Positions 34,515 to 43,425 of a stretch of DNA of 64,000 nt are shown in pieces; position 1 is the stretch's first letter; each line of letters opens with the position of its first letter. The DNA comes from Roseburia faecis (GTDB taxonomy: Bacteria > Bacillota > Clostridia > Lachnospirales > Lachnospiraceae), in assembly GCF_001406815.1 (NCBI RefSeq), contig NZ_CVRR01000005.1, positions 248,001-312,000 of the forward strand. The letters run 5' to 3'. Both the position numbers and the translations under genes were made by a program. The notes under the pieces were generated by a model. The model was not told where the DNA came from and made no database searches. It worked only from the letters and a program-made list of their open reading frames with translations.

Positions 34515-35437
34515 TATTCATTTACCGTAAAATGATATTTCTCAAATACTGACATTGCCTCATCTGTCTGAAGATATGCAATAAATTCCTTTGCGGCTTC
34601 AAGCTCGTCTGCTGTAGTGTTGTCACCCTTTAAGGCTGCTATCGGATATATAACATCACCTGTTAAGCTGTTTGAAAGCTTTTCTATAATGTCAAGCTGA
34701 TTCTCGTATCCGAATGTATCTGAGTAATAAACTGTTCCTATTTCGTTTGCACCCTCAGCTACGGCAGATGCAACTGCACCTACATTTGCACAGCTGTTGA
34801 TTTCCAGACCGCCAAGTGCCTTTGAGATATCAGAATCTGAAATATCCTGTGGCTTTGAAGCATCTCCTTCAACCATTTTTGAATTTACAAGTGCTACTCT
34901 GGTGTACTGTCCTACAGGAACTGTTCCGTCAGCAAGTGCCATATTTTTAGCCTTTGAGATGTCTGCAAAGCTGGTAACTGCCGTGCCACTATTCTTATAT
35001 GTAACAAGGCACACCTGATTATTTAAAAGGTCAACACGAGTATCATCAACCACGCTTCCTGCTTCATAACCATTCTGAAGCTCATCCATCTGTGCCACTC
35101 CTGCTGAGAAAAAGATATTGCACTTCGCGCCCTCTTTAATCTGTGCCATCAGAGTTCCCGAACTGTCATAGTTGTTCTGGAAGTTTACATTTGGATGCTC
35201 CTTGGTGTAGGCTGCACAAATTTCATCCATAACACTGTTTAAGCTCTTTGCCGCAAAAATCGATAAATCTACATCTACATTACCGCTCTCTGCAGTATCC
35301 TTCTTTCCGCAGCCTGCAAAAAGTCCTGCTGTAAGAATAAGTCCAAGCGTAAGTCCTGCATATGCTGCAAATTTTCTCTTTAAACCCTTGCGCTCCTTTA
35401 CTGATTTATCAGTGCCTGTTACTCTTCTTAAAATCAC
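34514..35437 (-). CDS. modA: molybdate ABC transporter substrate-binding lipoprotein
   Basis: A 307-residue extracellular lipoprotein: basic start, hydrophobic signal and lipobox LFAGC with Cys43, then a two-lobe binding domain (LSIFAAKSLNSVMDEI, the conserved ModA opening) ending LQTDEAMSVFEKYHF. It captures molybdate (or tungstate). The start is GTG. It is followed directly by modB. Confidence 0.92.
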   Translation of the reverse strand: MILRRVTGTDKSVKERKGLKRKFAAYAGLTLGLILTAGLFAGCGKKDTAESGNVDVDLSIFAAKSLNSVMDEICAAYTKEHPNVNFQNNYDSSGTLMAQIKEGAKCNIFFSAGVAQMDELQNGYEAGSVVDDTRVDLLNNQVCLVTYKNSGTAVTSFADISKAKNMALADGTVPVGQYTRVALVNSKMVEGDASKPQDISDSDISKALGGLEINSCANVGAVASAVAEGANEIGTVYYSDTFGYENQLDIIEKLSNSLTGDVIYPIAALKGDNTTADELEAAKEFIAYLQTDEAMSVFEKYHFTVNE

Positions 35438-35470
35438 ACTTTTAATCTCTCTTTTCTTTTTATTTATTCA

Positions 35471-36916
35471 TCATCTGATCTGCTCCAGCAGCACTGAAAT
35501 GCTACCTCCGCACACCATTCCCTCATTCTCGGCATCGTCAGTATTCATGCTGACATCAATCAGCTCACATTTGAACTCCTGATTGCGAAACAGCCTCCTG
35601 CAGCGGCTTATAACTAAAGCCTCCGCACAGCCTCCGCCTATTGTTCCAACAATACGGTTGTCTGAGCTCACAAGCATCTGTGTGCCAACTCCGCGCGGTG
35701 CACTGCCGTTCTTTTTTATGATGGTACACAGTATGTACTTCTCATCCGGGGAGTGTGTAACTGATGCACAATGCCCAGCCACCTCAGTAAGTGCGTCAAG
35801 CACTTCGTTATCTATCTGAGTGCAGCTTGTACGCTCATTTTTACACTTTACTATCTCGCTTATCACCGAAAGAGCAATTTCCTCCGGTGTCTGTCCACCT
35901 ATTGCAAGGCCTATCGGAGAATGTAATCCTGATATAATTTCCTGTGAAAATCCCGATTCTTCAAGGTCTTTTTTCACTATCACAGCTCTTTTCTTTGAGC
36001 CCATCATACCCACATAGGCATAGGACTTTGTGAATATCTCTGTGAGGCATTCCATATCGAAGCGATGTCCTCTTGTCATGCATACATAGTAATCATCCGC
36101 CTGCGGCTGTAGCTTGGCGAGAGTTTCTTTATAATCGCCGCAAATCACATGGTCTGCGCCTTGGCGCTTTGCATTGTCTGCAAACAAAGGTCTGTCCTCT
36201 ATCACCCATATGTCAAATGCCAAAAGCGATGCCATGCGTACAAGTGCCGCCGATACATGCCCTCCACCGCAGATTATGAGACGTGGTCTGCTGCCTATCT
36301 GCTGTCTGAACATCACAATGGAATTATCATTGTCATCTATTTCATCTGCCCACACATTGCCGTATGCCACTCTTATTCTGCCATCTATATAGAGTGCCTT
36401 TGCCCCGGCATGTGCTCCTTCTATGACTGTCAAAAGCTCACAGCGGCTGTCCACAGGTCTGTCCTTTATCGAAGCATATATGTTGGCCGGAATCAACTTC
36501 ACCTCGTCACCGGCATGAATCTGACCACCTCTTACGACTACCGCAAACACACCCTCCTTTGGCATAATGCACTCGCCCATCCTCTTGTATATGGCACAAT
36601 GCGAATGGCACTGCTTGCCTATCTGCGTCATCTCAAGGATGGTATCTCCTATGCAAAAGCGTGTACCAAGAGGCAGATTTCCTAAATCAAATCCTGAAAT
36701 AATTAAATTTTCACCGAATGCACCGTTGTCTATCTGTGCCCCTCTTGCCCTGAAGTCATCTATTTTCTCCGCGGAAAGCAGGCTGACCTGCCTGTGCCAC
36801 TTTCCGGCATGTGCATCTCCCATGATGCCGTAGTCTGCAACAAGCTCCGCCTGTGGCACCTCTCTCTTTTCAGTTCCTCTCTCTTTGCTTATATTGATTG
36901 CAAGAAGCTTTCCCAT
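35471..36916 (-). CDS. MOSC-XdhC fusion, permuted; molybdenum hydroxylase maturation protein
   Basis: A 481-residue protein with three parts. Residues 1-147 are a MOSC domain (GENLIISGFDLGNLPLGTRF, and the Cys motif KQCHSHC), a fold that handles sulfur on the Mo cofactor. Residues about 206-345 are the NAD(P)-type Rossmann half of XdhC (PRLIICGGGHVSAALVRMA, then VGMMGSKKRA and SPIGLAIGGQTPEEIALSV). Residues 385-480 are the CoxI half (KKNGSAPRGVGTQMLV, VGTIGGGCAEA, MVCGGSISVL). In ordinary XdhC proteins the CoxI half comes first, so the order is reversed. XdhC-type factors insert sulfido or selenido ligands into the cofactor. It lies between moaA and modA. Confidence 0.85.
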   Translation of the reverse strand: MGKLLAINISKERGTEKREVPQAELVADYGIMGDAHAGKWHRQVSLLSAEKIDDFRARGAQIDNGAFGENLIISGFDLGNLPLGTRFCIGDTILEMTQIGKQCHSHCAIYKRMGECIMPKEGVFAVVVRGGQIHAGDEVKLIPANIYASIKDRPVDSRCELLTVIEGAHAGAKALYIDGRIRVAYGNVWADEIDDNDNSIVMFRQQIGSRPRLIICGGGHVSAALVRMASLLAFDIWVIEDRPLFADNAKRQGADHVICGDYKETLAKLQPQADDYYVCMTRGHRFDMECLTEIFTKSYAYVGMMGSKKRAVIVKKDLEESGFSQEIISGLHSPIGLAIGGQTPEEIALSVISEIVKCKNERTSCTQIDNEVLDALTEVAGHCASVTHSPDEKYILCTIIKKNGSAPRGVGTQMLVSSDNRIVGTIGGGCAEALVISRCRRLFRNQEFKCELIDVSMNTDDAENEGMVCGGSISVLLEQIR

Positions 36917-36925
36917 TATTTTCTA

Positions 36926-37993
36926 TCAGCCCCCTATCCGGCTCATATTTCTTGCTGCATTTACTTCCGCAGCTTCTATCTCTGTAGTCTTTGTCTCTGT
37001 AATTTTTGTATATGTCACTGCATTATCATTAAAATTGTGACACCTTGGCTTTGCCTTTATGGCAGCCCTTAGTGCCCGGACTATTGCAAAATCTTTTTCC
37101 ACATCATCTGCAAAATCCCATGAATCAGGTACTAAATCCATCGTCACGCTGCTTCCCAGGCATGGCATAAGCCTGCCGTCAGCCGTAACACGTATGCGGT
37201 TGCAGGTGTCGCAGAACTTCCCATGAATTGCCTGAATCAGACCTACTCTGATACCAAGTTCCGGAAAAATGTAATACTCTGCCGGGCCGTTATCCGGAAT
37301 TTTCCGTTTGTCATTTCCCGAATTAATTTCTTTTGTTTTTTCAGTATTTATACGGCAAGGTTCTCCATACAGTTTTGAAAGTGTACCAATAACCTTCTTA
37401 TATGGCTCGACTCCGTTGGTGTGTCCTTCACCTACCGGCATCATCTCTATAAAGCGGATATCTGTACCTTTTTTTGCAACATATCGTGTGAGCGCCACCA
37501 CATCTGTCTGCGGTGTGAGCACCACATTGATTTTCACTCTTATTCCGCACTCTATAGCGGCATTGATTCCATGCTTTACTTCTTCAAGCAGCGGTTTTTT
37601 TGTGATGCGTTCATATTCTGACGCATCTATAGTGTCCAGGCTCACATTTATGCTGTCTATGCCTGCTTCCTTTAACCACTTTGCATGCTGCGCAAGCAGT
37701 ACTGCATTTGTAGTAAGCGATACGCTGCTGACACCCGGTATCTTTTTGATTTGTAAAACCATTTCATCAAGCTGCGGATGCAAAAGCGGCTCACCGCCTG
37801 TCAGACGAAAATGCTTAATTCCAAGCCTTGTGGCTGCGCGGACTATGCAAAGCACCTCTTTTACGCTAAGTATATTTAGTGCATGACAGTGCTCATTATT
37901 GTCACAGGGATTGCAGTAATAGCAGTTTAAATTACAGCTATCTATCACCGATATGCGCATATAGTCAATCTCTCTGCCAAATCCATCGCGCAT
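36926..37993 (-). CDS. moaA: GTP 3',8-cyclase (radical SAM)
   Basis: A cytosolic radical-SAM enzyme of about 355 residues that starts molybdopterin synthesis from GTP. The first 4Fe-4S cluster is bound by Cys20, Cys24 and Cys27 (CNLNCYYC); the second by the C-terminal CDTCNRIRVTADGRLMPC; the GG motif FRLTGGEPLLH is present. ATG 37993 is chosen: it has aaaggg 8 bases upstream and follows the stop of the preceding gene by one base; a longer frame extends 16 codons into that gene. The last 30 residues (TKITETKTTEIEAAEVN) are a Thr/Glu-rich tail not common in MoaA. Confidence 0.93.
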   Translation of the reverse strand: MRDGFGREIDYMRISVIDSCNLNCYYCNPCDNNEHCHALNILSVKEVLCIVRAATRLGIKHFRLTGGEPLLHPQLDEMVLQIKKIPGVSSVSLTTNAVLLAQHAKWLKEAGIDSINVSLDTIDASEYERITKKPLLEEVKHGINAAIECGIRVKINVVLTPQTDVVALTRYVAKKGTDIRFIEMMPVGEGHTNGVEPYKKVIGTLSKLYGEPCRINTEKTKEINSGNDKRKIPDNGPAEYYIFPELGIRVGLIQAIHGKFCDTCNRIRVTADGRLMPCLGSSVTMDLVPDSWDFADDVEKDFAIVRALRAAIKAKPRCHNFNDNAVTYTKITETKTTEIEAAEVNAARNMSRIGG

Positions 37994-37994
37994 G

Positions 37995-39083
37995 TTAAAA
38001 GCCCTTTCCAAAACCACAGTTAGGAAACGTGCAGACATCACAATTCAGGCAGAGGCCGCCTTCTCCAAGTCCGGCAAGCTCATCTGCATAAATCATATCA
38101 CGTGCCATAAGCCTAGGCAACACAATATCAAATATCGTGCGCTTATTGTACATGGCACAGCCGGGCAGCCCACATATCGGCACCAGCCTGTCACCTGCAT
38201 CATAGTACGACAGCAAAAACATGGCTCCCGGAAGCACCGGCGAGCCGTATGACACAATCCGTGCGCCTGTATTTTTGATGGCAAGTGGCGTTTTATCATC
38301 AGGATCCACGCTCATTCCACCTGTGCAGAATACAATTTCCGCTCCGGCTTCTATCGCGCGTAAGCATCCGTCTGTGATTTTTTTGTCATCATCATCAAAC
38401 ACCTCATGAAACATCATCTGTGCGCCAAACTCTGCTATTTTTTTTTCTATAACAGGTGTAAATGCATCCTGTATCCTGCCATGGTACACTTCGTTTCCGG
38501 TTGTAATTATTGCTGCTTTTCTGACCACAAACGGCTTAATATCAAGGATTGGACCATCCTCACATATATTAGAAGCTTCCTTTAGCTTATCTTTTTTTAT
38601 GACAAGCGGTATGATTCTTGTTCCGGCGAGCTTATCACCCTTTTTCACAGTGGTATTGCCGTGCCTTGTGGCTATCATCAGCTCTCCAAAGGAGTTGACC
38701 TTTTCAAGCTTTTTGCTATCCACCTTAAGCAGTCCATCACAGTCTGCGATTACCTCTATCTTGCCCTCCTTTACGGGGGACGGATGCATTTTACTCACAG
38801 TGCCGCAAGAAACGCCTGATTGTGTGTCTGCTTCAATTTTCTTTGTGCCACATGCGCTCATACGATAAAGCACCTCCGCAGCCTCATTCTCGTGCATCAT
38901 GGTCTCATCATTTTCCCATATATATATGGTATCTTTTCCGACACTAAGCAGCACCGGTATGTCCTCTTTTGTTATGATATGCCCCTTGCGAAAAACTGCA
39001 TCCTTTTTCACGCCGGGAATAATCTGTGTGATATCGTGGCAGAGCACCTGTCCGACTGCCTCAGTTGTCTTCATAAGCTTCAT
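37995..39083 (-). CDS. MoeA-like molybdopterin-binding protein with Cys-rich tail
   Basis: About 362 residues. The N-terminal half (residues 1-180) is a variant of the MoeA N-domains; the second half is a MoaB/Mog-type fold with VRKAAIITTGNEVYHGRI and VFCTGGMSVDPDDKTP, the motif that binds molybdopterin. The C-terminus ends in GGLCLNCDVCTFPNCGFGKG, four Cys as CxxCxxCx4C, which could bind a metal or Fe-S cluster. Similar proteins occur in Clostridia hydroxylase clusters. It probably inserts Mo into molybdopterin or holds it during selenation. Start at ATG 39083 or the GTG four codons upstream. Confidence 0.8.
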   Translation of the reverse strand: MKLMKTTEAVGQVLCHDITQIIPGVKKDAVFRKGHIITKEDIPVLLSVGKDTIYIWENDETMMHENEAAEVLYRMSACGTKKIEADTQSGVSCGTVSKMHPSPVKEGKIEVIADCDGLLKVDSKKLEKVNSFGELMIATRHGNTTVKKGDKLAGTRIIPLVIKKDKLKEASNICEDGPILDIKPFVVRKAAIITTGNEVYHGRIQDAFTPVIEKKIAEFGAQMMFHEVFDDDDKKITDGCLRAIEAGAEIVFCTGGMSVDPDDKTPLAIKNTGARIVSYGSPVLPGAMFLLSYYDAGDRLVPICGLPGCAMYNKRTIFDIVLPRLMARDMIYADELAGLGEGGLCLNCDVCTFPNCGFGKGF

Positions 39084-39122
39084 ATAATCCCACACTCCAA
39101 TTATTATCTCTGTAAATATTAA

Positions 39123-39632
39123 CTATTCCAAACCACACCTAGTACACCGACCGCACTCGCTGTCATACTGCAGTAAAATATCAAGCCCATGCTCTATATT
39201 TCCCATCAGAAAATCCATGCTCTCCGACACTGCCTTCACACTGCCGGGCAGATTAACTATCAGTGTGTTTTTCCTGATGACGCAAACGCCTCTGCCAAGC
39301 ATGGCGCGCGGTGTAAGACTCATGCTGTACGCTCTCAGTGCCTCAGCGATACCTGGTGCATTGCGCTGTGCAACATCCATTGTAGCTTCCGGCGTGATAT
39401 CCCTAGGTGAAAAACCTGTGCCGCCGGTTGTAAGCACCAGATTGCATTTCATGTCATCACTCAACCTGACAAGCTCGTCTGCAATCTGTTTTCTCTCGTC
39501 CGGTATGATTTTATATGAAACCACCTCGTACTCATCTTTGGGAAGCATCTGTCTTATTTTCGGGCCGCTTTTATCCTCGCGCCGGCCCGCTGCGCCTTTA
39601 TCACTTATCGTTATAATCCCTACAGTATACAT
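39123..39632 (-). CDS. MogA/MoaB-type molybdenum cofactor protein
   Basis: A 169-residue protein of the MogA/MoaB family, which adenylylates molybdopterin before Mo insertion. Motifs: IITISDKGAAGRREDKSGP, LTTGGTGFSPRDITPEAT and NLPGSVKAVSESMDFL. The usual length is about 160-170 residues, but the end is unusual, SECGRCTRCGLE, a CxxCxxC tail. It is placed between moaC and the MoeA-like gene. MogA or MoaB cannot be distinguished from sequence here. Confidence 0.9.
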   Translation of the reverse strand: MYTVGIITISDKGAAGRREDKSGPKIRQMLPKDEYEVVSYKIIPDERKQIADELVRLSDDMKCNLVLTTGGTGFSPRDITPEATMDVAQRNAPGIAEALRAYSMSLTPRAMLGRGVCVIRKNTLIVNLPGSVKAVSESMDFLMGNIEHGLDILLQYDSECGRCTRCGLE

Positions 39633-39672
39633 TACATCACCCTGTTATCCTTGATTAAATGTGTATTTTTAA

Positions 39673-40194
39673 CTATTCAGCTGTATAGTGTCCACTCTTT
39701 CCACCGGATTTTTCAAGCAGCTGTATCTGCCCGATTTCCATTCCACGGTCTAGCGCCTTACACATATCATATATGGTAAGAAGCGCCACACTGACCCCTG
39801 TCATGGCCTCCATCTCTACACCGGTTTTGCCCACACAGGCTGTCGTGCAAATTGCCATGATACTGCTGTTTTTTTCATCCAGCTCAAACTCAACATCACA
39901 CTTTGTCATAGCAATAGGGTGACAGAGCGGAATAAGCATGGAATTGTTCTTTGCTCCCATGATTCCTGCAATCCTTGCCACTCCCAGCACATCACCCTTT
40001 TTAGCCGTGCCCGTAGATACAGCCCTGTATACAGCGTCATTTACCTTTATCGTGCCGCAGGCTTTCGCCACGCGGTATGTGTCATCCTTTGCGTGCACAT
40101 CCACCATGTGGGCTTCCCCTGCCTCATTAAAATGTGTGAGCTTTTCTTTATTTTGTTCCTGATTATTGATATCTAATCCGTTTTGCTGCGTCAA
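39673..40194 (-). CDS. moaC: cyclic pyranopterin monophosphate synthase
   Basis: A 173-residue enzyme that, with MoaA, converts GTP to cyclic pyranopterin monophosphate. Family residues are in place: [15 protein letters not shown], the LCHPI motif, [22 protein letters not shown] and the closing KSGGKSGHY. It starts with a TTG that has gaggattaattaa before it. A palindrome precedes it (40211-40226). Confidence 0.95.
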   Translation of the reverse strand: MTQQNGLDINNQEQNKEKLTHFNEAGEAHMVDVHAKDDTYRVAKACGTIKVNDAVYRAVSTGTAKKGDVLGVARIAGIMGAKNNSMLIPLCHPIAMTKCDVEFELDEKNSSIMAICTTACVGKTGVEMEAMTGVSVALLTIYDMCKALDRGMEIGQIQLLEKSGGKSGHYTAE

Positions 40195-40210
40195 TTAATT
40201 AATCCTCATT

Positions 40211-40252
40211 GTAACTGTTCAGTTACCATAATTTATTATCTATTAGTAACTG
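40211..40252 (-). promoter_or_regulatory. GTAACTG inverted repeat and half-site upstream of moaC
   Basis: gtaactg-tt-cagttac (40211-40226) is a perfect 7-bp inverted repeat and agtaactg (40245-40252) repeats one half. A related gttaacagggtaac (reverse strand) lies just upstream of yqeB (about 41211-41224). They could be operators or RNA hairpins. Confidence 0.4.
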
Positions 40253-40257
40253 CACAT

Positions 40258-41205
40258 TTAATAAATCCTTATGCCGTGCTCAAATGCCGATACCGCCTCA
40301 AGCACACTGCCTGCTATACTCCTTGCCTTGTCAGAGATCGTAAAACAATTTGAAAGCTCCCCTTCGCGTGGATCGATATCCGCTATCTTGAAGCCTTCCT
40401 TGAAATAATAACCCTCACGGATAAGACCTCGTATGATGCCTGTAATTGTAGCATTTACCGGAACATATTCAGACAATTTATTGTCATAGCTTCCTTTATC
40501 CGGATATATCCGCGCTATCTCATCGCCCTTTTGCACAATATCTCCGATTTTTCTGACATCATAAATATATCCTGCTGCCGGAGCGTGTATCACACGCTCA
40601 CTTGTGAAGCCTGCGATATTTCCCGGAACCCCTGTGTTGGGCTGTGCCATGCCATCGGTAATGATGCGCGCCAGATTGTGCCCACGCATGGACTCAATCA
40701 CCAGATGCACGTCCTTGCCTGCCGTAAAGCCCGGACCTACTCCTATCACAAGCGGTGCCATATTTATTGTGGTGCCCAGATTTTTCTTTGCTATTATGGC
40801 ATCTACCACAACATCCGGTCTAAAAAGTGCAATTGATTCACCGGTTGGGTCTATGAGAAGCGGAACCTCTCCGGCTTCAAGCACAGCTCCCACAGCTTCG
40901 ATAGCTGAGCTCTTCCACTTTTGCGATGCAATATGAGCTTGCGGTGTGTCATTTATCCCGGAAATTGTCTCTGCATCATTCAAGGCAGGAAGCAGTCTGG
41001 CTGTCAGACCCTCTACAGTTGCGCTCCCATCATACACTGCCTCGCAAAAGGACACCTGACGCCGTATGGCTGCCGGATAGTCTGTCTCAAGCGCTATCAC
41101 CCGATGTCCTGCACGGTGCAGTCTGTGGATGATGCCTGTCGCAAGATCGCCTGCACCACGGCATATGATTAACAAATTTTTCTTTTTTATTTGATTATTG
41201 CTCAT
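40258..41205 (-). CDS. yqeB: selenium-dependent molybdenum hydroxylase maturation protein YqeB (EF2563 family)
   Basis: A 315-residue protein of TIGR03309. It opens with a Rossmann-like IICRGAGDLATGIIHRL and has the family stretches VIGVGPGFTAGKDVHLVIES and GHNLARIITDGMAQPNTGVPG, then a lipoyl/biotinyl-like domain (APAAGYIYDVRKIGDIVQKGD). It is found only with selenium-dependent hydroxylases and is thought to act in selenation of the Mo site. It is the second gene of the run after yqeC, with a 36-base gap. Confidence 0.92.
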   Translation of the reverse strand: MSNNQIKKKNLLIICRGAGDLATGIIHRLHRAGHRVIALETDYPAAIRRQVSFCEAVYDGSATVEGLTARLLPALNDAETISGINDTPQAHIASQKWKSSAIEAVGAVLEAGEVPLLIDPTGESIALFRPDVVVDAIIAKKNLGTTINMAPLVIGVGPGFTAGKDVHLVIESMRGHNLARIITDGMAQPNTGVPGNIAGFTSERVIHAPAAGYIYDVRKIGDIVQKGDEIARIYPDKGSYDNKLSEYVPVNATITGIIRGLIREGYYFKEGFKIADIDPREGELSNCFTISDKARSIAGSVLEAVSAFEHGIRIY

Positions 41206-41241
41206 ATAATTAGTTACCCTGTTAACTTATTATTTCCATGT

Positions 41242-41826
41242 TTATCTGTAATATGTCGAAATCCGTCCTTCAAACCCGCTGTCGCGAAGCTTTTTGACAT
41301 AGACCTGACGCAGCATGTCTATAACCGAGTCATCAACCACTACATCCTCTGCCATTCCTAGCTCGTTTTGCATAAGCTCATATCTGAACACAACGTCTTT
41401 ACACAGCTTGCCCTTTTCCCACGTGCCAAGCACTATGATAACATCTGTGGTGAGCGGATATATGACAGGCTCATCCGCTGCCGGATATTTGAGAGAATGG
41501 TGCTTTGCTCCATCTGCTTCGATTATAACATAATCTAACGCCTGTGGCATGTCTTTAATCAGTTTATCAAGCAAATCATACGGCAGTCCGCACATTTTTG
41601 GCTTTGACTGTTCTGATATTTTCTGCCCCGCCATGCAATATCCATCTTTTATTATTTTATCCCTTAACGCAAAAAAATCGCAGGATAGGTCAGTGTCAGC
41701 TTCGACATACATGTGCGTTGTTGTTGTGACAAGCACACCTTTTCCTCTCCTGTGATATTCCCTTGCAAGCTTATGGACGAGTGTGGTCTTTCCACCTGCG
41801 CCCACTATTGAAATCACTTTTTCCAT
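41242..41826 (-). CDS. yqeC: putative selenium-dependent hydroxylase accessory protein YqeC
   Basis: A 194-residue protein of TIGR03172. The N-terminus has a P-loop-like SIVGAGGKTTLVHKLA, followed by TTTTHMYV, IIEADGAKHHSLKYPA and VIIVLG. The family occurs solely with selenium-dependent molybdenum hydroxylases and its chemistry is unknown. Its ATG is in tatatgg with only a weak ribosome site, and it directly follows the terminator of the permease gene. Confidence 0.92.
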   Translation of the reverse strand: MEKVISIVGAGGKTTLVHKLAREYHRRGKGVLVTTTTHMYVEADTDLSCDFFALRDKIIKDGYCMAGQKISEQSKPKMCGLPYDLLDKLIKDMPQALDYVIIEADGAKHHSLKYPAADEPVIYPLTTDVIIVLGTWEKGKLCKDVVFRYELMQNELGMAEDVVVDDSVIDMLRQVYVKKLRDSGFEGRISTYYR

Positions 41827-41853
41827 ATATTTCCATACTTTCCCACAAACAAT

Positions 41854-41889
41854 AAAGCCGCCGGTGTACTTAATGCACCGGACGGCTTT
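41854..41889 (-). terminator. terminator between the purine permease and yqeC
   Basis: Stem aaagccg-ccggtg / caccgg-a-cggcttt (13 bp with one bulge) and on the minus strand a T-rich end TTTATTGTTTG. It stands before yqeC, so the hydroxylase genes are fed either by read-through or by an unseen internal promoter. Confidence 0.85.
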
Positions 41890-41902
41890 AAAATCCTAAG
41901 CG

Positions 41903-43375
41903 TTAATCATCCACACGCTTCACATCATCTTTTTCTTCCATATCCCACATATATGGTGCGTTCTTAGATTTCTTCGGCAAAATAATATTGAGAAGAATAG
42001 CGCAAAGTGAGCAAGGCACGATACCTGAACCGCCAAATATAAGCTGTACATAGTATGGCAGGTGTGATGTAGCACCTGTTGTAGCGCCAAGTCCGTAGCC
42101 TAAACCGATTGCAACTGAGATAATTGTAATCTCACGGCTGCCGATTGGCTCCTTTGTGATGAGCTCAATTCCGGAAATCAGGATAGAGGCAAACATCATA
42201 ACCGCAGCTCCGCCGAGCACCGACTGAGGCATGATTGACATGAGAGCTCCAATTTTTGGGCAGAAGCCGCAAATGATGAGGAATATAGCTCCCATTGAAA
42301 TAGCAAATCTATTGACAACCTTTGTCATTGAAACAAGACCTACATTCTGTGAGAATGAGGTATTTGGCAGTACTCCGAAAAGCGCTGCAAATGATGAACC
42401 AAGACCGTCACAGATAACACCGCCGGAAAGCTCTGAATCTGTAGCCTCTCTGTCCATTCCACCCTCCACACAGGCTGAGATATCGCCAACTGTCTCGATT
42501 GCAGTAACGATAAACATGATGCCAATTGGGATGATTGCATTGGCATGGAAGGAAATTCCCACATCTGAAAGCTTTCCAAAGCCTATAAAGCTTGGAACTG
42601 CTATCCATGCTGCATTTTTAACCTCGTCAAAGTTTACTACCCATGAATATGTGTATTTGACACCGTCAGCAGTCACACCTGTATGTGACATGGTAAGTGT
42701 CATAATGATTGCTACAACATATCCTGCCAGAATACCAAAAAGGATGGCAGATGATGAAAAAATACTGCGCGACGGTGCAAAATGCTTAAGAAGCACGATT
42801 ACTATAAGTACAACCATTCCAAGAAAAAGGTTTGGCAGTGAGCCGTAATCATTTTTGCCTGTGCCACCGCAGAAGTAGTTGATTCCCACTCCAAGGAGTG
42901 AAAGTCCTATTGCTATAACAACTGAGCCTGTAACGATTGCAGGGAAAAACTTGCGTAAAGGCTTTAAGAAGGCTCCGAGTATGCCTTCGAAAATACCTCC
43001 TACAATGCAGGCTCCCATAATAGCTCCATATGCTATAACTCCGCCGCCACACGCTGCAACTGTATTATTTAATACTCCAAGAAAGCCCGAAGAGGTTCCC
43101 ATAACGATAGGTACCTTTCCGCCGACCGGTCCGATGGAAAACATCTGTACTAATGTGACAATACCTGCGATAATCATGGCATTCTGTAAGAGAGCTGTTC
43201 TAAGCTCCGCAAAGCCTGCGTCCGCTGTGAGTCCACATGCTCCCATAACTATGATAAGAGGTGTAAGGTTTCCGATGAACATAGCCATAACATGCTGCAG
43301 TCCAAGCGGAATAGCCTGAGACAGAGGTATTCTGCCCTCAAACTGGTAAGGTGAAGAGTTTGTTGTCTTTTTCAT
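41903..43375 (-). CDS. NCS2 purine (uracil/xanthine) permease
   Basis: A 490-residue transporter with about 14 TM segments of the nucleobase:cation symporter-2 family. Visible: the opening IPLGLQHVMAMFIGNLTPL, the substrate-region helices, VEGGMDREATDSELSGGVICDGLGS in TM8-TM10 and GVLPNTSFSQNVGLVSMTKV. It resembles xanthine/uric acid permeases (PbuX, UapA) and would supply the hydroxylase with substrate. ATG 43375 has ggagg five bases upstream; the extension to TTG 43387 covers the ribosome site and is rejected. It is transcribed first, under the promoter at 43426. Confidence 0.9.
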   Translation of the reverse strand: MKKTTNSSPYQFEGRIPLSQAIPLGLQHVMAMFIGNLTPLIIVMGACGLTADAGFAELRTALLQNAMIIAGIVTLVQMFSIGPVGGKVPIVMGTSSGFLGVLNNTVAACGGGVIAYGAIMGACIVGGIFEGILGAFLKPLRKFFPAIVTGSVVIAIGLSLLGVGINYFCGGTGKNDYGSLPNLFLGMVVLIVIVLLKHFAPSRSIFSSSAILFGILAGYVVAIIMTLTMSHTGVTADGVKYTYSWVVNFDEVKNAAWIAVPSFIGFGKLSDVGISFHANAIIPIGIMFIVTAIETVGDISACVEGGMDREATDSELSGGVICDGLGSSFAALFGVLPNTSFSQNVGLVSMTKVVNRFAISMGAIFLIICGFCPKIGALMSIMPQSVLGGAAVMMFASILISGIELITKEPIGSREITIISVAIGLGYGLGATTGATSHLPYYVQLIFGGSGIVPCSLCAILLNIILPKKSKNAPYMWDMEEKDDVKRVDD

Positions 43376-43425
43376 TGGTTCCTCCAAATATTTATACTCT
43401 TATTTAATAAAATAATCACAAAATT

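Noticed and set aside
25029-43375. in-frame TGA codons as selenocysteine in the cluster
   Set aside because: All enzymes are full length with Cys at key sites; no gene is interrupted by TGA at a position where relatives have Sec.
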